Source: Vreelandella olivaria
GTDB lineage: Bacteria; Pseudomonadota; Gammaproteobacteria; Pseudomonadales; Halomonadaceae
Length of the DNA: 64,000 nt
Direction: 5' to 3'
NCBI GenBank assembly: GCA_004295565.1
Contig: AP019416.1
Location: 3,410,001-3,474,000 of the forward strand
Position numbers and translations under genes: made by a program. Positions within the stretch are counted from its first letter, which is position 1. Every line of letters begins with the position of its first letter. The notes beneath the pieces are model-generated. The model was given only the letters and a program-made list of their open reading frames with translations. It made no database searches and had not been told where the DNA came from. Below are positions 10,206-19,998 of this stretch, piece by piece.

Positions 10206-10224
10206 AAATGATAATAATTATTTT
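10206..10224. promoter_or_regulatory. Fur-box-like palindrome
   Basis: AAATGATAATAATTATTTT resembles the Fur consensus (repeats of GATAAT with inverse ATTATC). It lies 59 bases upstream of the receptor start and between the divergent receptor and ATPase genes. Confidence 0.65.
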
Positions 10225-10418
10225 ATTCATATAAAGCGCTAAGGTCTACTCAAGTGCAACGAAACGTTCGGTTTAACGGCGCTATCACCCCCAGCATTGC
10301 CCTATATTTTCCATACGGTTGGTGCTTGGAGGTTGCAAGCAATTGCTTACCTTCTCGCAGGAAAGATTGAAAATGAGAATATTTTGGCTTACGGTTCTGC
10401 CTGCTTTTACAAACCCCA

Positions 10419-11281
10419 ATGAGCCTATCCATGCCACATCCTGCTCCCCTTCCGCCTCGTTTAACGGGTGAAGCCCTGCACGCGGGTTATGACACTCGAC
10501 GAGTGCTGGATGGTGTCGACATCGCGATTGAGGAAGGCAAGCTCACGGTGCTGTTAGGGCCGAACGGCAGTGGCAAGTCGACACTGCTGAAAACCCTTGC
10601 CCGCACGCTCACGCCGAGTGACGGGTATGTGTATTTGGACGGCAAGGATATTCATCGCAGCAAGACGCGGGAGGTCGCCAAGCGCCTGGGGATTCTGCCC
10701 CAGGGGCCAGTGGCACCCGAGGGGCTTAGCGTAAAGCAGTTGGTGGGCATGGGCCGCTTTCCGCACCAGGGGTTATGGCAGAAAAATGCTCAGCAAGATG
10801 CCGAGGCCATTCGTGAAGCCATGGCTTATACCCACGTAACGGAGTTTGCCGAGCGCAACGTCGATGCACTCTCCGGCGGCCAGCGCCAGCGCTGCTGGAT
10901 TGCCATGGTACTGGCCCAGCAAACCGACCTGATCCTGCTTGATGAACCCACGACCTTTCTGGATCTGAAGGTACAGGTGGATTTGCTGGAGCTGCTTTCG
11001 CGCCTGGCTCATGAAAAGGCCGCACCCTACTGCTGGTGCTCCACGACCTGAACCTGGCCGCTGCCTATGCTGATCATTTAGTGATGATGTGCGATGGGCG
11101 TATCGTCACCAGCGGCACGCCCAGTGAAGTCTTTACCACGGCCAATCTCAAGCGCGTGTTCGACCTGGATGCCCATGTCATCCACGACCCCGAAAGCGGC
11201 AGCCCGATTTGTGTGCCGCGTAAGCGGCATCACTCAATTACTGAATCTTGCTCCCTTGCCGAAGAAGACAGCGTGCTATGA
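10419..11281 (+). CDS. Siderophore ABC transporter ATP-binding protein (one frameshift)
   Basis: FecE/FhuC-type ATPase of about 287 residues that powers the two permeases at 5892-7924. Walker A is GPNGSGKST (about residues 47-55), followed by the Q-loop region LGILPQGPVAPEGLSV, signature LSGGQRQR, Walker B LILLDEPTTFLDL and the H-loop LLLVLHDLNLAAAYADHLV. The frame breaks near 11023, where AAAAGGCCGC lacks one G of AAAAGGGCCGC. The gene is separated from its permeases by the receptor gene, with which it shares a divergent Fur-like promoter region. Confidence 0.87.
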
Positions 11282-11516
11282 AGTATTTATTTCGTGCGGA
11301 GCAATATCAGAACAACCCATTAGTAGATAGCGCAGCACCGCCTTTATCAGTATAAGCAGGAGAAACCATCGAACTAGCCAGCAAATTTCGATGATAAAAC
11401 CATGAAAATCGATTAGGTTATTTATTTTATCTAATTGAGAGAAAAATATAGTGTCATATAAAAGAGCCTGTTATTTATGAAAAAACCTTGAAGATAGCCT
11501 GCATCAAAAGCAAGGT

Positions 11517-12688
11517 TTGAAATTAAGCAATTTATTGAAAATTGCATCTATCATCGGTGGAACATCCAGCCTTTGGAGTGTCTGGTTCATTTATTCCTAC
11601 TTAGACATGGTGGGACGGTCGGACGTGTTCCTGGAAGCTCTGGGAGAAATGTCAGCAGTTGGCTACATTCTTACCATAGGCGTATTATTCGGAATGCTGG
11701 CTCTGCTTTCCTTACTCGTCCCATCTTATCTCCTAGTGTTAACCCACGAGGAGATGAAGCGCTACGTCGTTAAGCCTAAACACACGTTGTTGGCGAGACG
11801 TCTATTATATCTTGCTTCGGGAGGTATGGCATTTTTAATTGCCACCATCTTTGCAGTATCATTTCTCGAAGCTGAAATAAATACGAAGATTATAAGACCA
11901 GGTGAAATAATAGGTTTTATTGCTTTATTTTTTCTCATCACCTTCTTCTTTGCGATCACTAAGCCATTGGTAAAACCTAGAACGAAAGTCACAAAAATGA
12001 CATTTACACACTCACATACTGGCATTATTTCAGGTTTAAAGCTTCAACTACCATACTTTTCGGAATGGTATCATTCACTGCTTTTATATCAGGTATATTT
12101 GTCAGCGTAATAGTTCTGAGACTGAATCAGTGGGATGAGGGATTCTGGTCTACTATCTTGGCGATGTCGCTCGTGATGGTTAATATGCAGGCCACACTTC
12201 TCCCAGCTTTATTCTATCTTTTATCGAAAGGCTGGGAAGCTCCTCAAAAATGGATCGGCGCGGGGATTGGTACATTTATGTTTCTAGCGATTATCATTAC
12301 TACCACGCCATTTATTATAGATTCATTGAGGTTCAATGTAGCTAAAAGTATTGGAGTAAATGACTCCAGGCCGTGGGTGTATCATGTAGATAACAAAAGT
12401 ATAAAGGGCGTTTTTCGCAGTTCCGAATGGTGGGACTCAGAAGACTCGGAATACAATCAAGCTCACAATATCGAGGAAGAAACGGAGAGAAAATACATCG
12501 TGGCCAAGCTATTATATGGCATGGGTGGCGTAAAACTAGTATGCCCTAGGAGTTTCGATATTGTGTTCAAAAATATCGAAACGTGGCGTGAAAACACCTC
12601 ATCTTGCATACTTGTCAATTCCTCGACATTAACCAAGATTGGGCTTTATCAGTCGCATCCTGAACCCATAACGGAAAGTACTGACTGA
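11517..12688 (+). CDS. Hypothetical multi-pass membrane protein, AT-rich (one frameshift)
   Basis: I do not recognise this protein. Corrected for one frameshift near 12055, it has about 390 residues. Hydrophobic segments are visible near 20-28, 50-75, 100-118, 130-150, then FTAFISGIFVSVIVL, STILAMSLVMVNMQATLLPA and WIGAGIGTFMFLAIIITT. The last 120 residues are soluble and acidic (EWWDSEDSEYNQAHNIEEET) and may be periplasmic or cytoplasmic. The start is uncertain: TTG 11517 has no usable SD, whereas ATG 11477 would join the same frame if one A of its A6 run is extra. Base composition is clearly more AT-rich than the flanks, which suggests recent acquisition. No linked gene gives a function. 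Confidence 0.55.
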
Positions 12689-12785
12689 CCGCCATAGGTC
12701 GAAAATGGAGATGCCTAAATATTTGAAGTCTTTCACATTGTGGCTGGGAAGTTGGATCTGATGCCGCTGACAGATGGCGGCACTT

Positions 12786-13031
12786 TTATTTATAGATTAA
12801 GTCCGCAGCTCTTGGTTGTTCCTCACGTTTTGGCAACACTAATTCTAGCCCACCTCCAGCGGCAAAACGCTGATGAATGCGACTTCCCAACCCACCCTGT
12901 TGTGGCTTTACTAACGCCTTGCGAAGAATAAGCCGTACCTCTTCTTCCATAGAGTGTCCATGGCTCGCCGCTTGAACACGGAGCTGCGCTTTGAGTTCAT
13001 CATCCAAGTTACGCACCGTTATAGTTGCCAT
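12786..13031 (-). CDS. FitA-like ribbon-helix-helix antitoxin, orphan
   Basis: 81 residues from ATG 13031. The N-terminal Arc-type ribbon-helix-helix (MATITVRNLDDELKAQLRVQ) and the following helix with SMEEEVRLILRKAL are characteristic of FitA/VapB-type antitoxins that bind their own promoter and a PIN-domain toxin. The C-terminal tail after residue 50 would normally wrap the toxin. No PIN-domain gene follows on the minus strand (12690-12785 is empty), so it is an orphan or the toxin has been lost. A longer in-frame start at 13085 lacks support. Confidence 0.7.
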   Translation of the reverse strand: MATITVRNLDDELKAQLRVQAASHGHSMEEEVRLILRKALVKPQQGGLGSRIHQRFAAGGGLELVLPKREEQPRAADLIYK

Positions 13032-13117
13032 TTTCACACCCTCTTCAATGCTAACTCTGACATCATTGATTGCAAGATAGCACATGATGAAAAGACGAAA
13101 CGGCTGGCAGCTCTTGC

Positions 13118-14461
13118 CTAGTGGGCCTTCTCCAACAAATACTCAGCTACCGCTTGATAAGCTGGGAGCGAGGAGGGGTCGTTAGCAGCATTGCCTGCCA
13201 CCGGGTGAGAGGCAAAGCGCACTATCACCATCTCCGCGGTGGGGTCGATATATATCGTTTGCCCATGCACACCACGGGCAGCGAAAGCACCGTGATCATT
13301 ATGCAGCGACCACCACATGCCACGGTAACTACCGCCGGGTAAAGTGCGGTAACCTGCAGCGGCAAACGCTTGTCTGTCGCCACCTTGCCGGATGCGCTCT
13401 ACCGCGGCAGCGGGAAACAGTCGCTCGCCGTTGATAACGCCTTCACTCAGCACCAACTGCCCTACTCTGGCCATATCCCGCAGGCCTGCACTTAAACCAC
13501 CACCAGCAAACGGTGTACCGATGGAGTCAACGGTAAAGTAGCCATCCTGCTCGGCGCCTATCCGTTGCCAAATTCGCGACGACAGCAACGACGTCACCGA
13601 CTCGCCCGTGGTGCGCGCAATTACCCAACCGAGCGCATCGGTATTGATGGTTTTATAGCCAAACACTTGGCCATGCTCACCTTCCGGCTGTACGGTGGCT
13701 AAATACTCATAGTACGTGCGTGGCCCAGAGTAGCCTTCTGGTTTGGGGAGCGGGCTTGCCGCTGCGTTATAAGCCCAGATCTCCGCATTAGGGTCGCTGT
13801 AATCTTCGCTATAGGCAAGGCCTGTGGTCATTTCTAGCAACTGCTGCACGGTGGCATCGCCAAAAGCGCTATCGGCCAGCTCTGGCAGTATATCGCCAAC
13901 CAGCGCTTCTTCATCCAATGCGCCTTCCGCTACCAGAATTTCCCCTAATAGGCCGGTCATCGATTTAGTGACCGACATGGCCCCTATGCTTGCCAGCTTC
14001 ATCTAAGCAACCGTCGTAGTATTCATAAACCACTTGCCCCTGATGCAGAATCAGCACGCCATCGGTGTAGTTTTCGTTTAGCGACGCCTGCCATGACATG
14101 GGCTCAGTACCATCAAGCGGGGTAAACATCACCTCATTGATAGCGTCATCCAGTGCGTAGATGAGCGGTGCAGGTGCGCCTAATCCTCTACTTACCTGTT
14201 TGGTGGGCAGCAATTCGCGGAAGTGGCATACCGTCCAGCGCATTTTAGGAAAGCTAAAGTAGTTGGCGTCAGGTTGGCCAATGACCCGTTCGGAAGCGGG
14301 GGAAAGCCTTGCATCCAGCCTAACCGGTTAGGGTCTGATTCTTCGGCAGTTAACATGTCACTGTCGAGTGTTTGCGCGACAGCCGGTGATGCCCAACTGA
14401 CTAAAACAGCGGATATCACAAACGGTAGGACACAGATGGATCGACGGGGTAAACGTAGCAT
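13118..14461 (-). CDS. Secreted beta-lactamase-fold serine hydrolase (two frameshifts)
   Basis: Class C beta-lactamase / 6-aminohexanoate-hydrolase-like family, periplasmic. The start ATG at 14461 has AGGAG 6 bases upstream and a signal peptide (ICVLPFVISAVLVSWASPAVAQ). The S-x-x-K active-site motif is SVTK in GAMSVTKSMTGLL; later family blocks are LLEMTTGLAYSEDYSDPNAE, YKTINTDALGWVIARTTGES and the C-terminal GVHGQTIYIDPTAEMVIVR (HxG in place of KTG). A C appears missing near 14240 and a further indel lies near 13995 just before the active-site serine. The likely substrate is an ester or amide; a beta-lactam resistance role is not indicated. Confidence 0.78.
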
Positions 14462-14638
14462 GGCCACTCCTGAGTGAGCTGTTCTGCTCAAAGGTGAGCT
14501 GCCAGCATCCTCAGTATAGGTAGAAATGCACCTTAGTTGCTCTGAATGGCGAGATTTAATACCGCAGTTATAGAGTAAATACACTTATCGATGATCGATG
14601 AGCAATTGCTCACCCACCTCCTTCGATAGCACTTCGTT

Positions 14639-15957
14639 TTAAAAACCCACTATTTTATCGGGTAACCATGTAGCCATTGCAGGAAATAACGCCACTACCG
14701 CAAGCGTAAGTAATTGTACTGCGATAAAGGGCAATACCCCTTTGCACATTTGCCCATAGGTAATATCGCTGGGCGCAATCGACTTTAAATAGAAGATTGA
14801 CGATGCCATAGGCGGAGTCAGGTAACTGGTTTGGATAGTGACCAACACGAGCGTGGCAAACCAAATAGGGTCAATACCCAGCTGTTTGATAATAGGAGTA
14901 AAAATGGGCACACAGATCAAAACGATTGATGTCCAGTCAAGCACAAACCCCAGTAAGAAAGTGACGGCTAGAAAAAATAGGATGACGCCTGTCGTACCAC
15001 CCCCAAACCACTAGCTATTGTGGACACCATCTCGCCGCCACCGTTGACTGCGAAAATGCCGGTAAACATCGTGCCCCCGGCCACAATAAGCAGAATCATC
15101 GCGGTAATACGCACCGTGAGTGATAGAGAATCAACCAAAGAAGGCATGGTGATTCCACCATTGATGACCGCTAAGATCACTGCGCCAGCAACACCGACGG
15201 CAGCGGCTTCTGTGGGCGACGCGATCCCTCCCAACAGCGACCCAAGTACCGCAAACATCAATAGCAGAGGCGGCAGTAAGGCTTTCAGCGTAATGCTGAT
15301 TTTAATGCTAAGGGGTTTATCATCATTAACGGCCGTGGCGGCAGGGCCATCTTGAGGCCGCAACCAACAACGTCCAATGATATAAAGAGCGAAGAGAGAC
15401 AACATCAAAATGCCGGGAAAAATAATCGCTGCAAATAACGCGCCGATGGATAGTTGAGCGAGCGCCGCATAGACGACAACAATGACCGTAGGTGGAATAA
15501 TCGTGCCTAAAGAGCCGCCTGCACAAATAGTCCCCGCAATCAGCGAATTGTTATAGCGGTAAGCTCGCATGGCAGGTATAGCCATTAATCCAATCATTAT
15601 CTCTACCGCACCAACAACGCCAGAGGCCGCCGCAAATATGGCCGCCATGGCAATCGTGGTGAGTGCCAAACCGCCAGGTAATCGACCAATCCACATTTGA
15701 ATAGCATCGAAGAGGTTTTTGGCTATGCCCGATTTCTCAAGTATCGCGCCCATAAGCACAAAGAGTGGAATTGAGGAGAGAACGTAATTAGATGAAGCGC
15801 TATAAATACTGCCGTAAAGTTGCTGAAAGATAATAGGCCCAAAGGCGAACCAGCCAGCCACCAATGAGACGGTAATCAGTGAGAAAGCAACAGGGATCCC
15901 CATGAAGATCAATAAGAACAGTCCTGGAAACATCAGGGCAGCCGTAATGGTATCCAT
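14639..15957 (-). CDS. dctM: TRAP transporter large membrane subunit DctM (one frameshift)
   Basis: About 440 residues with 12 or more hydrophobic helices. Hallmarks are LLIFMGIPVAFSLITVSLVA, LSSIPLFVLMGAILEKSGIA, ASGVVGAVEIMIGLMAIPAM, ICAGGSLGTIIPPTVIVVVY and GGIASPTEAAAVGVAGA. The frame changes near 14990 and the C-terminus continues as FVLDWTSIVLICVPIFTPII, then TPPMASSIFYLK. It forms the Na+-driven channel of the tripartite transporter with the DctQ and DctP genes upstream. The dctQ stop codon lies immediately before this start. Given the neighbours, hydroxyproline is the likely substrate (inference). Confidence 0.87.
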
Positions 15958-16472
15958 TTAGTTGGCCCTATTATGATGGGTATTATCAATCAACGAACGC
16001 AGCCCAATCACCAGAACTTGTAGCGCAAGAAGCGTCAAACCGAAGGCAATACAGGTGTAAAACGGCCACATTTTCGGCGCCCATATACTGACCATTTCCA
16101 CCTCATTGGTTGTGAAAGCTGATAGCGATTTCTTCCAGCCAAACCAAGCAACAAGTGAAAGGGAGGAAACAACACAATGGTATACGCCACTCCCGTTATA
16201 ATACGTGAGATACGCACGGGCATAAGACTACTCAGAACATCTACTTTGACGTGACCATCCACCTGCGCCGTCCAGGCGACACCCAGCATAAAGGCAACGC
16301 CTGTGGCCATGTAGGAAATATCAAATGCCCATATGGTGGAGGCATTAAAAACGTAGCGCGCGATTACTTCGTATAGCATCGCACCCGCTAAGATGATGAG
16401 CGCCAACTTACTTAGCCAAGCCGATATTTTAGACAGCTGATCCACTAAATTAAAAAACATAATAGACATCAC
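15958..16472 (-). CDS. dctQ: TRAP transporter small membrane subunit DctQ (one frameshift)
   Basis: About 171 residues with four predicted helices. KLALIILAGAMLYEVIARYV and IWAFDISYMATGVAFMLGVA followed by DGHVKVDV are typical of DctQ. The frame breaks near 16165; beyond it the sequence continues as VAWFGWKKSLSAFTTNEVEM and VSIWAPKMWPFYTCIAFGLT. It ends with TAA at 15958-15960, directly abutting dctM. Confidence 0.82.
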
Positions 16473-16543
16473 TCATATCGGTACAATGATCATATGTATA
16501 ACTCCCTGGGAAGGCGTGGGTGCCTTCCCCTGGCAGGTTTATA

Positions 16544-17630
16544 TTAATCGGTGATGAGATAGTCTTTCTGAGCATTCCAGCGCGCTTGATAGGCTTGGTA
16601 ATTTTCTAAAATTTCTTCCATGGCTGGATTACCAGCATCACTCTCTGCCGCTGCCCGGGCAGCGATCCAGGCACGACCATTCTCCGATAGCTCTTCAACA
16701 AAGGCTTCGTCCAAGCTGATCACTTCGTTTCTACCGGCACGGTAATCTTCCATGGCGATTAGGTCGTTATGGTAGAAATTGCTAAGGCCTTCGTAGGTCG
16801 TCAATTTGGCAGCTGACTCAATAAGCAGCTTTAGATCGTCTGGTACTTGATCCCACGTATCCTGACGAACAACGACTTCCATAGAAAGGTGGGTTGATGC
16901 ACGCCGGGCACGATGATGTAACGGGCTGCTTCATGAAAACCTTCAGGATAATTGCTGGAAGGGGTTGCCCATTCAATGGCGTCAACGCCTTTACGTTGTA
17001 ACAACGTATAGATATCGCCGGGCGGCACAACGGTAGGCACCGCATTGTAGTACTCCCGCACAACTTCAGCCCACGGCCCGGAAGTACGGTACTTTAAGCC
17101 ATCCAGGTCATCAGGCCCGTTAATGGGCACGTTGGAGTGAGCAAATATTTCTGTAGAACCAATTCCCACGATCAATGAATGCAGCCCTTCGCTAGCGCGA
17201 ATTTCTTGCAGCGCTTGTTGGCCGCCCCTTCGTAAATCCAGTTGATATACGCCTGTGATCCCATACCGCCAGGAAACCCAGCAAAAATAGCGTTAATCGG
17301 ATTTTGGTTAACTAAGTAACTAGGGGTGGAGTGGCCAGCCTCTACGGTGCCTTCTTTTACCGCATCATAGACCTGCAATGCAGGCACAATCACACCTGCA
17401 CCGAAAGGCCTAATATCAACTCTCCCTGCGGTAAGCATCTCCGCATTGTCAGCGAACCGCTCAAGAAAGTTTTCATAGAACGGAGAGCCTCCCGGTACCG
17501 AAGTGGGCACTCGCCACTCAACGTCGGCTGCATAAACAGGAGAGGAAAGCGCTATTGCCGCTAAAACGCAATAAAGCCACTGCTTTGTATTTAAATCTGT
17601 TTTTAACACCGTTTTTAAAACTGTTTTCAT
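16544..17630 (-). CDS. dctP: TRAP transporter periplasmic binding protein DctP (two frameshifts)
   Basis: Extracytoplasmic solute receptor of the TRAP system, about 362 residues when corrected near 17205 and 16880. The N-terminus has an unusual repeated n-region (KTVL KTVL KTDL) before the signal core QWLYCVLAAIALSSPVYAAD. The mature protein shows EWRVPTSVPGGSPFYENFLE, AGHSTPSYLVNQNPINAIFA, LKYRTSGPWAEVVREYYNAV and KGVDAIEWATPSSNYPEGF, as in the DctP/TakP group that binds carboxylates and amino acids. Divergent from the 4-hydroxyproline epimerase gene, with candidate regulator sites between them. Confidence 0.85.
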
Positions 17631-17752
17631 GATCGCTCACCTTTCTAAGCATTAGTTTTTAGTAATATCTCCCTGAGAAAGGCTTATCGCGCTACCAAAA
17701 ATGGGTAAGTCACGAACTCACTAAGTCCTGTGATTAGTTTCCGCCTCTTCTT

Positions 17753-17770
17753 TTGGTATAAGATATACAA
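17753..17770. promoter_or_regulatory. Candidate GntR operator 1
   Basis: TTGGTATAAGATATACAA is a near-palindrome (TTGGTATA / TATACAA). It shares the exact 12-mer GTATAAGATATA with the site at 17942 and resembles the site before the GntR gene. FCD-type GntR proteins often bind TATAC-containing inverted repeats. Confidence 0.5.
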
Positions 17771-17941
17771 AAAATCATTGCAAGAATTTCTTGGCATAAA
17801 AACTAAATTTTTAATGACCATCTTTTAAATTCAATTACTTACTAATGATATAGGCGTTTATCGCCGATTTTTGCTGGACTATCCATCTAGCCGAGGCCAT
17901 GCCATTGCCGCCCGGCCAGGGCTTCACAACAAATTTTGAAT

Positions 17942-17959
17942 ATTGTATAAGATATAAAA
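17942..17959. promoter_or_regulatory. Candidate GntR operator 2
   Basis: ATTGTATAAGATATAAAA contains the same GTATAAGATATA core as operator 1, 72 bases before the epimerase start, a position fitting repression or activation of that operon. Confidence 0.5.
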
Positions 17960-18030
17960 AAACAGCGGATAGAAAGGTAAGCTGCTATCTTCACCATTAG
18001 TCACCTATATCCAAAAACCGCAGGTGCCCC

Positions 18031-18966
18031 ATGAAACGCATACGTGTGATTGATTCCCATACGGCGGGTGAACCGACAAGGCTAGTCATGGAGGGGTTTC
18101 CCTTACTGCCTGGCACCACTATGGCGGAAAAACGTGACGCTCTACGCGCATCCCATGATCAGTGGCGGCGCGCCTGCATGTTAGAGCCTCGCGGGCATGA
18201 CGTGCTGGTGGGGGCGCTTTACTGTGCACCTGAATCGCCGGATGCAACCTGCGGGGTCATCTTCTTCAACAATACCGGGTATCTGGGCATGTGCGGCCAC
18301 GGCACCATAGGCTTGGTGGCCTCCCTGCATCACCTGGGCTTGATATCCCCTGGCGATCACAAAATCGACACGCCAGTTGGCCCGATCAGTGCAACCCTGC
18401 ATGAAGACGGCGCCGTTACCGTGCGCAATGTGCCCGCCTATCGCTATCGCCAGCAAGTGCCCTTGGAGGTACCGGGCTTCGGGCGGGTACACGGCGATAT
18501 TGCCTGGGGTGGCAACTGGTTTTTCCTGATTAGCGACCATGGTCAATCACTGACCCTCGACAACGTCGAAGTGCTGACTAACTTCACCTGGGCAGTTCGT
18601 CAGGCGCTGGAGGCTGCGGCCATTACCGGCGAAGACGGCGGCCTGATCGATCATATCGAGCTGTTTGCCGACGACGCCGTGGCTGATAGCCGTAATTTCG
18701 TGCTCTGCCCTGGCAAGGCGTATGACCGCTCCCCCTGTGGAACCGGCACCAGCGCCAAACTGGCGTGCCTGGCGGCGGATGGCAAGCTGGCGCCCGGCGC
18801 AACCTGGATGCAGGCAAGTATCTGTGACAGCCAGTTTGAGGGGTACTACGAATGGGAGGGTGATCGCATTCGCCCCTACATTAAGGGTCGCGCCTACCTG
18901 AGCGCCGACACCACCCTTTTGATTGATGAGCAAGACCCATTCGCCTGGGGAATCACTGCCTCGTAA
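18031..18966 (+). CDS. 4-hydroxyproline 2-epimerase
   Basis: Intact 311-residue proline-racemase-superfamily enzyme that interconverts trans-4-hydroxy-L-proline and cis-4-hydroxy-D-proline, the first step of bacterial hydroxyproline breakdown. The two catalytic cysteines are Cys88 (MCGHGTIG) and Cys236 ([10 protein letters not shown]), at the positions usual for 4-hydroxyproline epimerases, and the N-terminus [12 protein letters not shown] is typical. It opens the operon with the deaminase and the D-amino-acid dehydrogenase. Two candidate GntR sites lie upstream. A proline racemase is less likely given the neighbours. Confidence 0.92.
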   Translation: MKRIRVIDSHTAGEPTRLVMEGFPLLPGTTMAEKRDALRASHDQWRRACMLEPRGHDVLVGALYCAPESPDATCGVIFFNNTGYLGMCGHGTIGLVASLHHLGLISPGDHKIDTPVGPISATLHEDGAVTVRNVPAYRYRQQVPLEVPGFGRVHGDIAWGGNWFFLISDHGQSLTLDNVEVLTNFTWAVRQALEAAAITGEDGGLIDHIELFADDAVADSRNFVLCPGKAYDRSPCGTGTSAKLACLAADGKLAPGATWMQASICDSQFEGYYEWEGDRIRPYIKGRAYLSADTTLLIDEQDPFAWGITAS

Positions 18967-19045
18967 CCAATGACCACGCCTGCCCCACTTTCGAACCCAG
19001 CGCCAACTCCATATAGCTGATAACACCAAACGAAAAGGAACAACG

Positions 19046-19984
19046 ATGAGCGATAACATTTTTACTGGCTGCATACCGGCGTTAATGACCCCTTGCAGCG
19101 CTGACCGCCAACCCGATTTCGACGCCCTGGTGGCTAAAGGCCGTGAACTGGTGGATCTGGGAATGAGCGGCGTGGTGTATTGCGGCTCAATGGGTGACTG
19201 GCCGTTACTTAGCGAAGCGCAGCGCCAGGAGGGTGTCGCGCGCTTGGTTGAGGCAGGCGTTCCCACCATTGTAGGTACCGGTGCAATCAACACTCGTGAG
19301 GCCGTCTCCCATGCGGCTCACGCAGCTAAAGTTGGCGCCCAAGGACTGATGGTAATTCCCCGCGTGCTTTCAAGAGGCACCTCGGCAGCCGCACAGAAGT
19401 CACACTTTTCGGCCATTTTGGATGCGGCGCCCAAGCTACCTGCGGTGATTTATAACAGCCCCTATTACGGCTTCGCCACACGTGCCGACTTATTCTTTGA
19501 ACTACGCCACAAATACTCGAACCTGATTGGCTTCAAAGAGTTTGGCGGCGCCGATGACCTCCGCTATGCGGCGGAAAATATTACCTCTCAAGACGAAGAT
19601 GTCACTCTAATGGTCGGTGTCGATACCACTGTCTACCACGGCTTCGTCAACTGTGGTGCCACGGGCGCTATTACCGGTATTGGCAATGCGCTTCCCCGAG
19701 AGGTATTGCAGCTTGTCTCGCTCAGCCAACAGGCCGCCAAAGGGGACGTCAAAGCACGGCGTTTAGCCATGGAGCTAGAGGAAGCACTAGGAGTGCTCTC
19801 CTCTTTCGACGAAGGCGGCGATCTGGTTCTCTACTACAAGCACCTGATGGTGCTCAACGGCGATGCTGAATACGCCCTGCACTTTAATGAAACCGATGCG
19901 CTCAGCGATTCGCAACGTCATTATGTGGAGTCCCAGTACGCGCTGTTCCGCACTTGGTACGCGAGCTGGTCTGCCTCGCTATGA
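19046..19984 (+). CDS. Dihydrodipicolinate-synthase-family lyase, probable 1-pyrroline-4-hydroxy-2-carboxylate deaminase
   Basis: 312 residues, TIM-barrel class I aldolase fold. Tyr136 (AVIYNSPYYG) and the Schiff-base Lys164 (LIGFKEFGG) are at family positions. In hydroxyproline pathways this family deaminates and dehydrates pyrroline-4-hydroxy-2-carboxylate to 2-oxoglutarate semialdehyde; the position between the epimerase and the D-amino-acid dehydrogenase makes that far more likely than lysine biosynthesis. SD AAAGGA lies 6 bases before the ATG. Its stop overlaps an ATG of the next frame. Confidence 0.88.
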   Translation: MSDNIFTGCIPALMTPCSADRQPDFDALVAKGRELVDLGMSGVVYCGSMGDWPLLSEAQRQEGVARLVEAGVPTIVGTGAINTREAVSHAAHAAKVGAQGLMVIPRVLSRGTSAAAQKSHFSAILDAAPKLPAVIYNSPYYGFATRADLFFELRHKYSNLIGFKEFGGADDLRYAAENITSQDEDVTLMVGVDTTVYHGFVNCGATGAITGIGNALPREVLQLVSLSQQAAKGDVKARRLAMELEEALGVLSSFDEGGDLVLYYKHLMVLNGDAEYALHFNETDALSDSQRHYVESQYALFRTWYASWSASL

Positions 19985-19998
19985 AACCAGGAATTGCC

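Larger units (their letters stand above)
17631..18030. promoter_or_regulatory. Divergent promoter region of TRAP and hydroxyproline genes
   Basis: A 400-base gap without a gene, AT-rich in its centre. It holds two copies of a GTATAAGATATA motif (given separately) and the promoters of dctP (leftwards) and the epimerase (rightwards). I see no RNA gene in it. Confidence 0.6.

Noticed and set aside
10250-10432. 60-residue frame on the minus strand in the receptor-ATPase gap
   Set aside because: No SD, no similarity to any family, overlaps the ATPase start and a promoter region; most likely non-coding.
13118-14461. Antibiotic-resistance beta-lactamase
   Set aside because: The fold is shared, but motif 3 is HxG and the overall sequence is closer to 6-aminohexanoate-hydrolase-like serine hydrolases.
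19046-19984. Dihydrodipicolinate synthase (DapA) for lysine synthesis
   Set aside because: Location inside a hydroxyproline operon and divergence from DapA favour the pyrroline-hydroxycarboxylate deaminase role.
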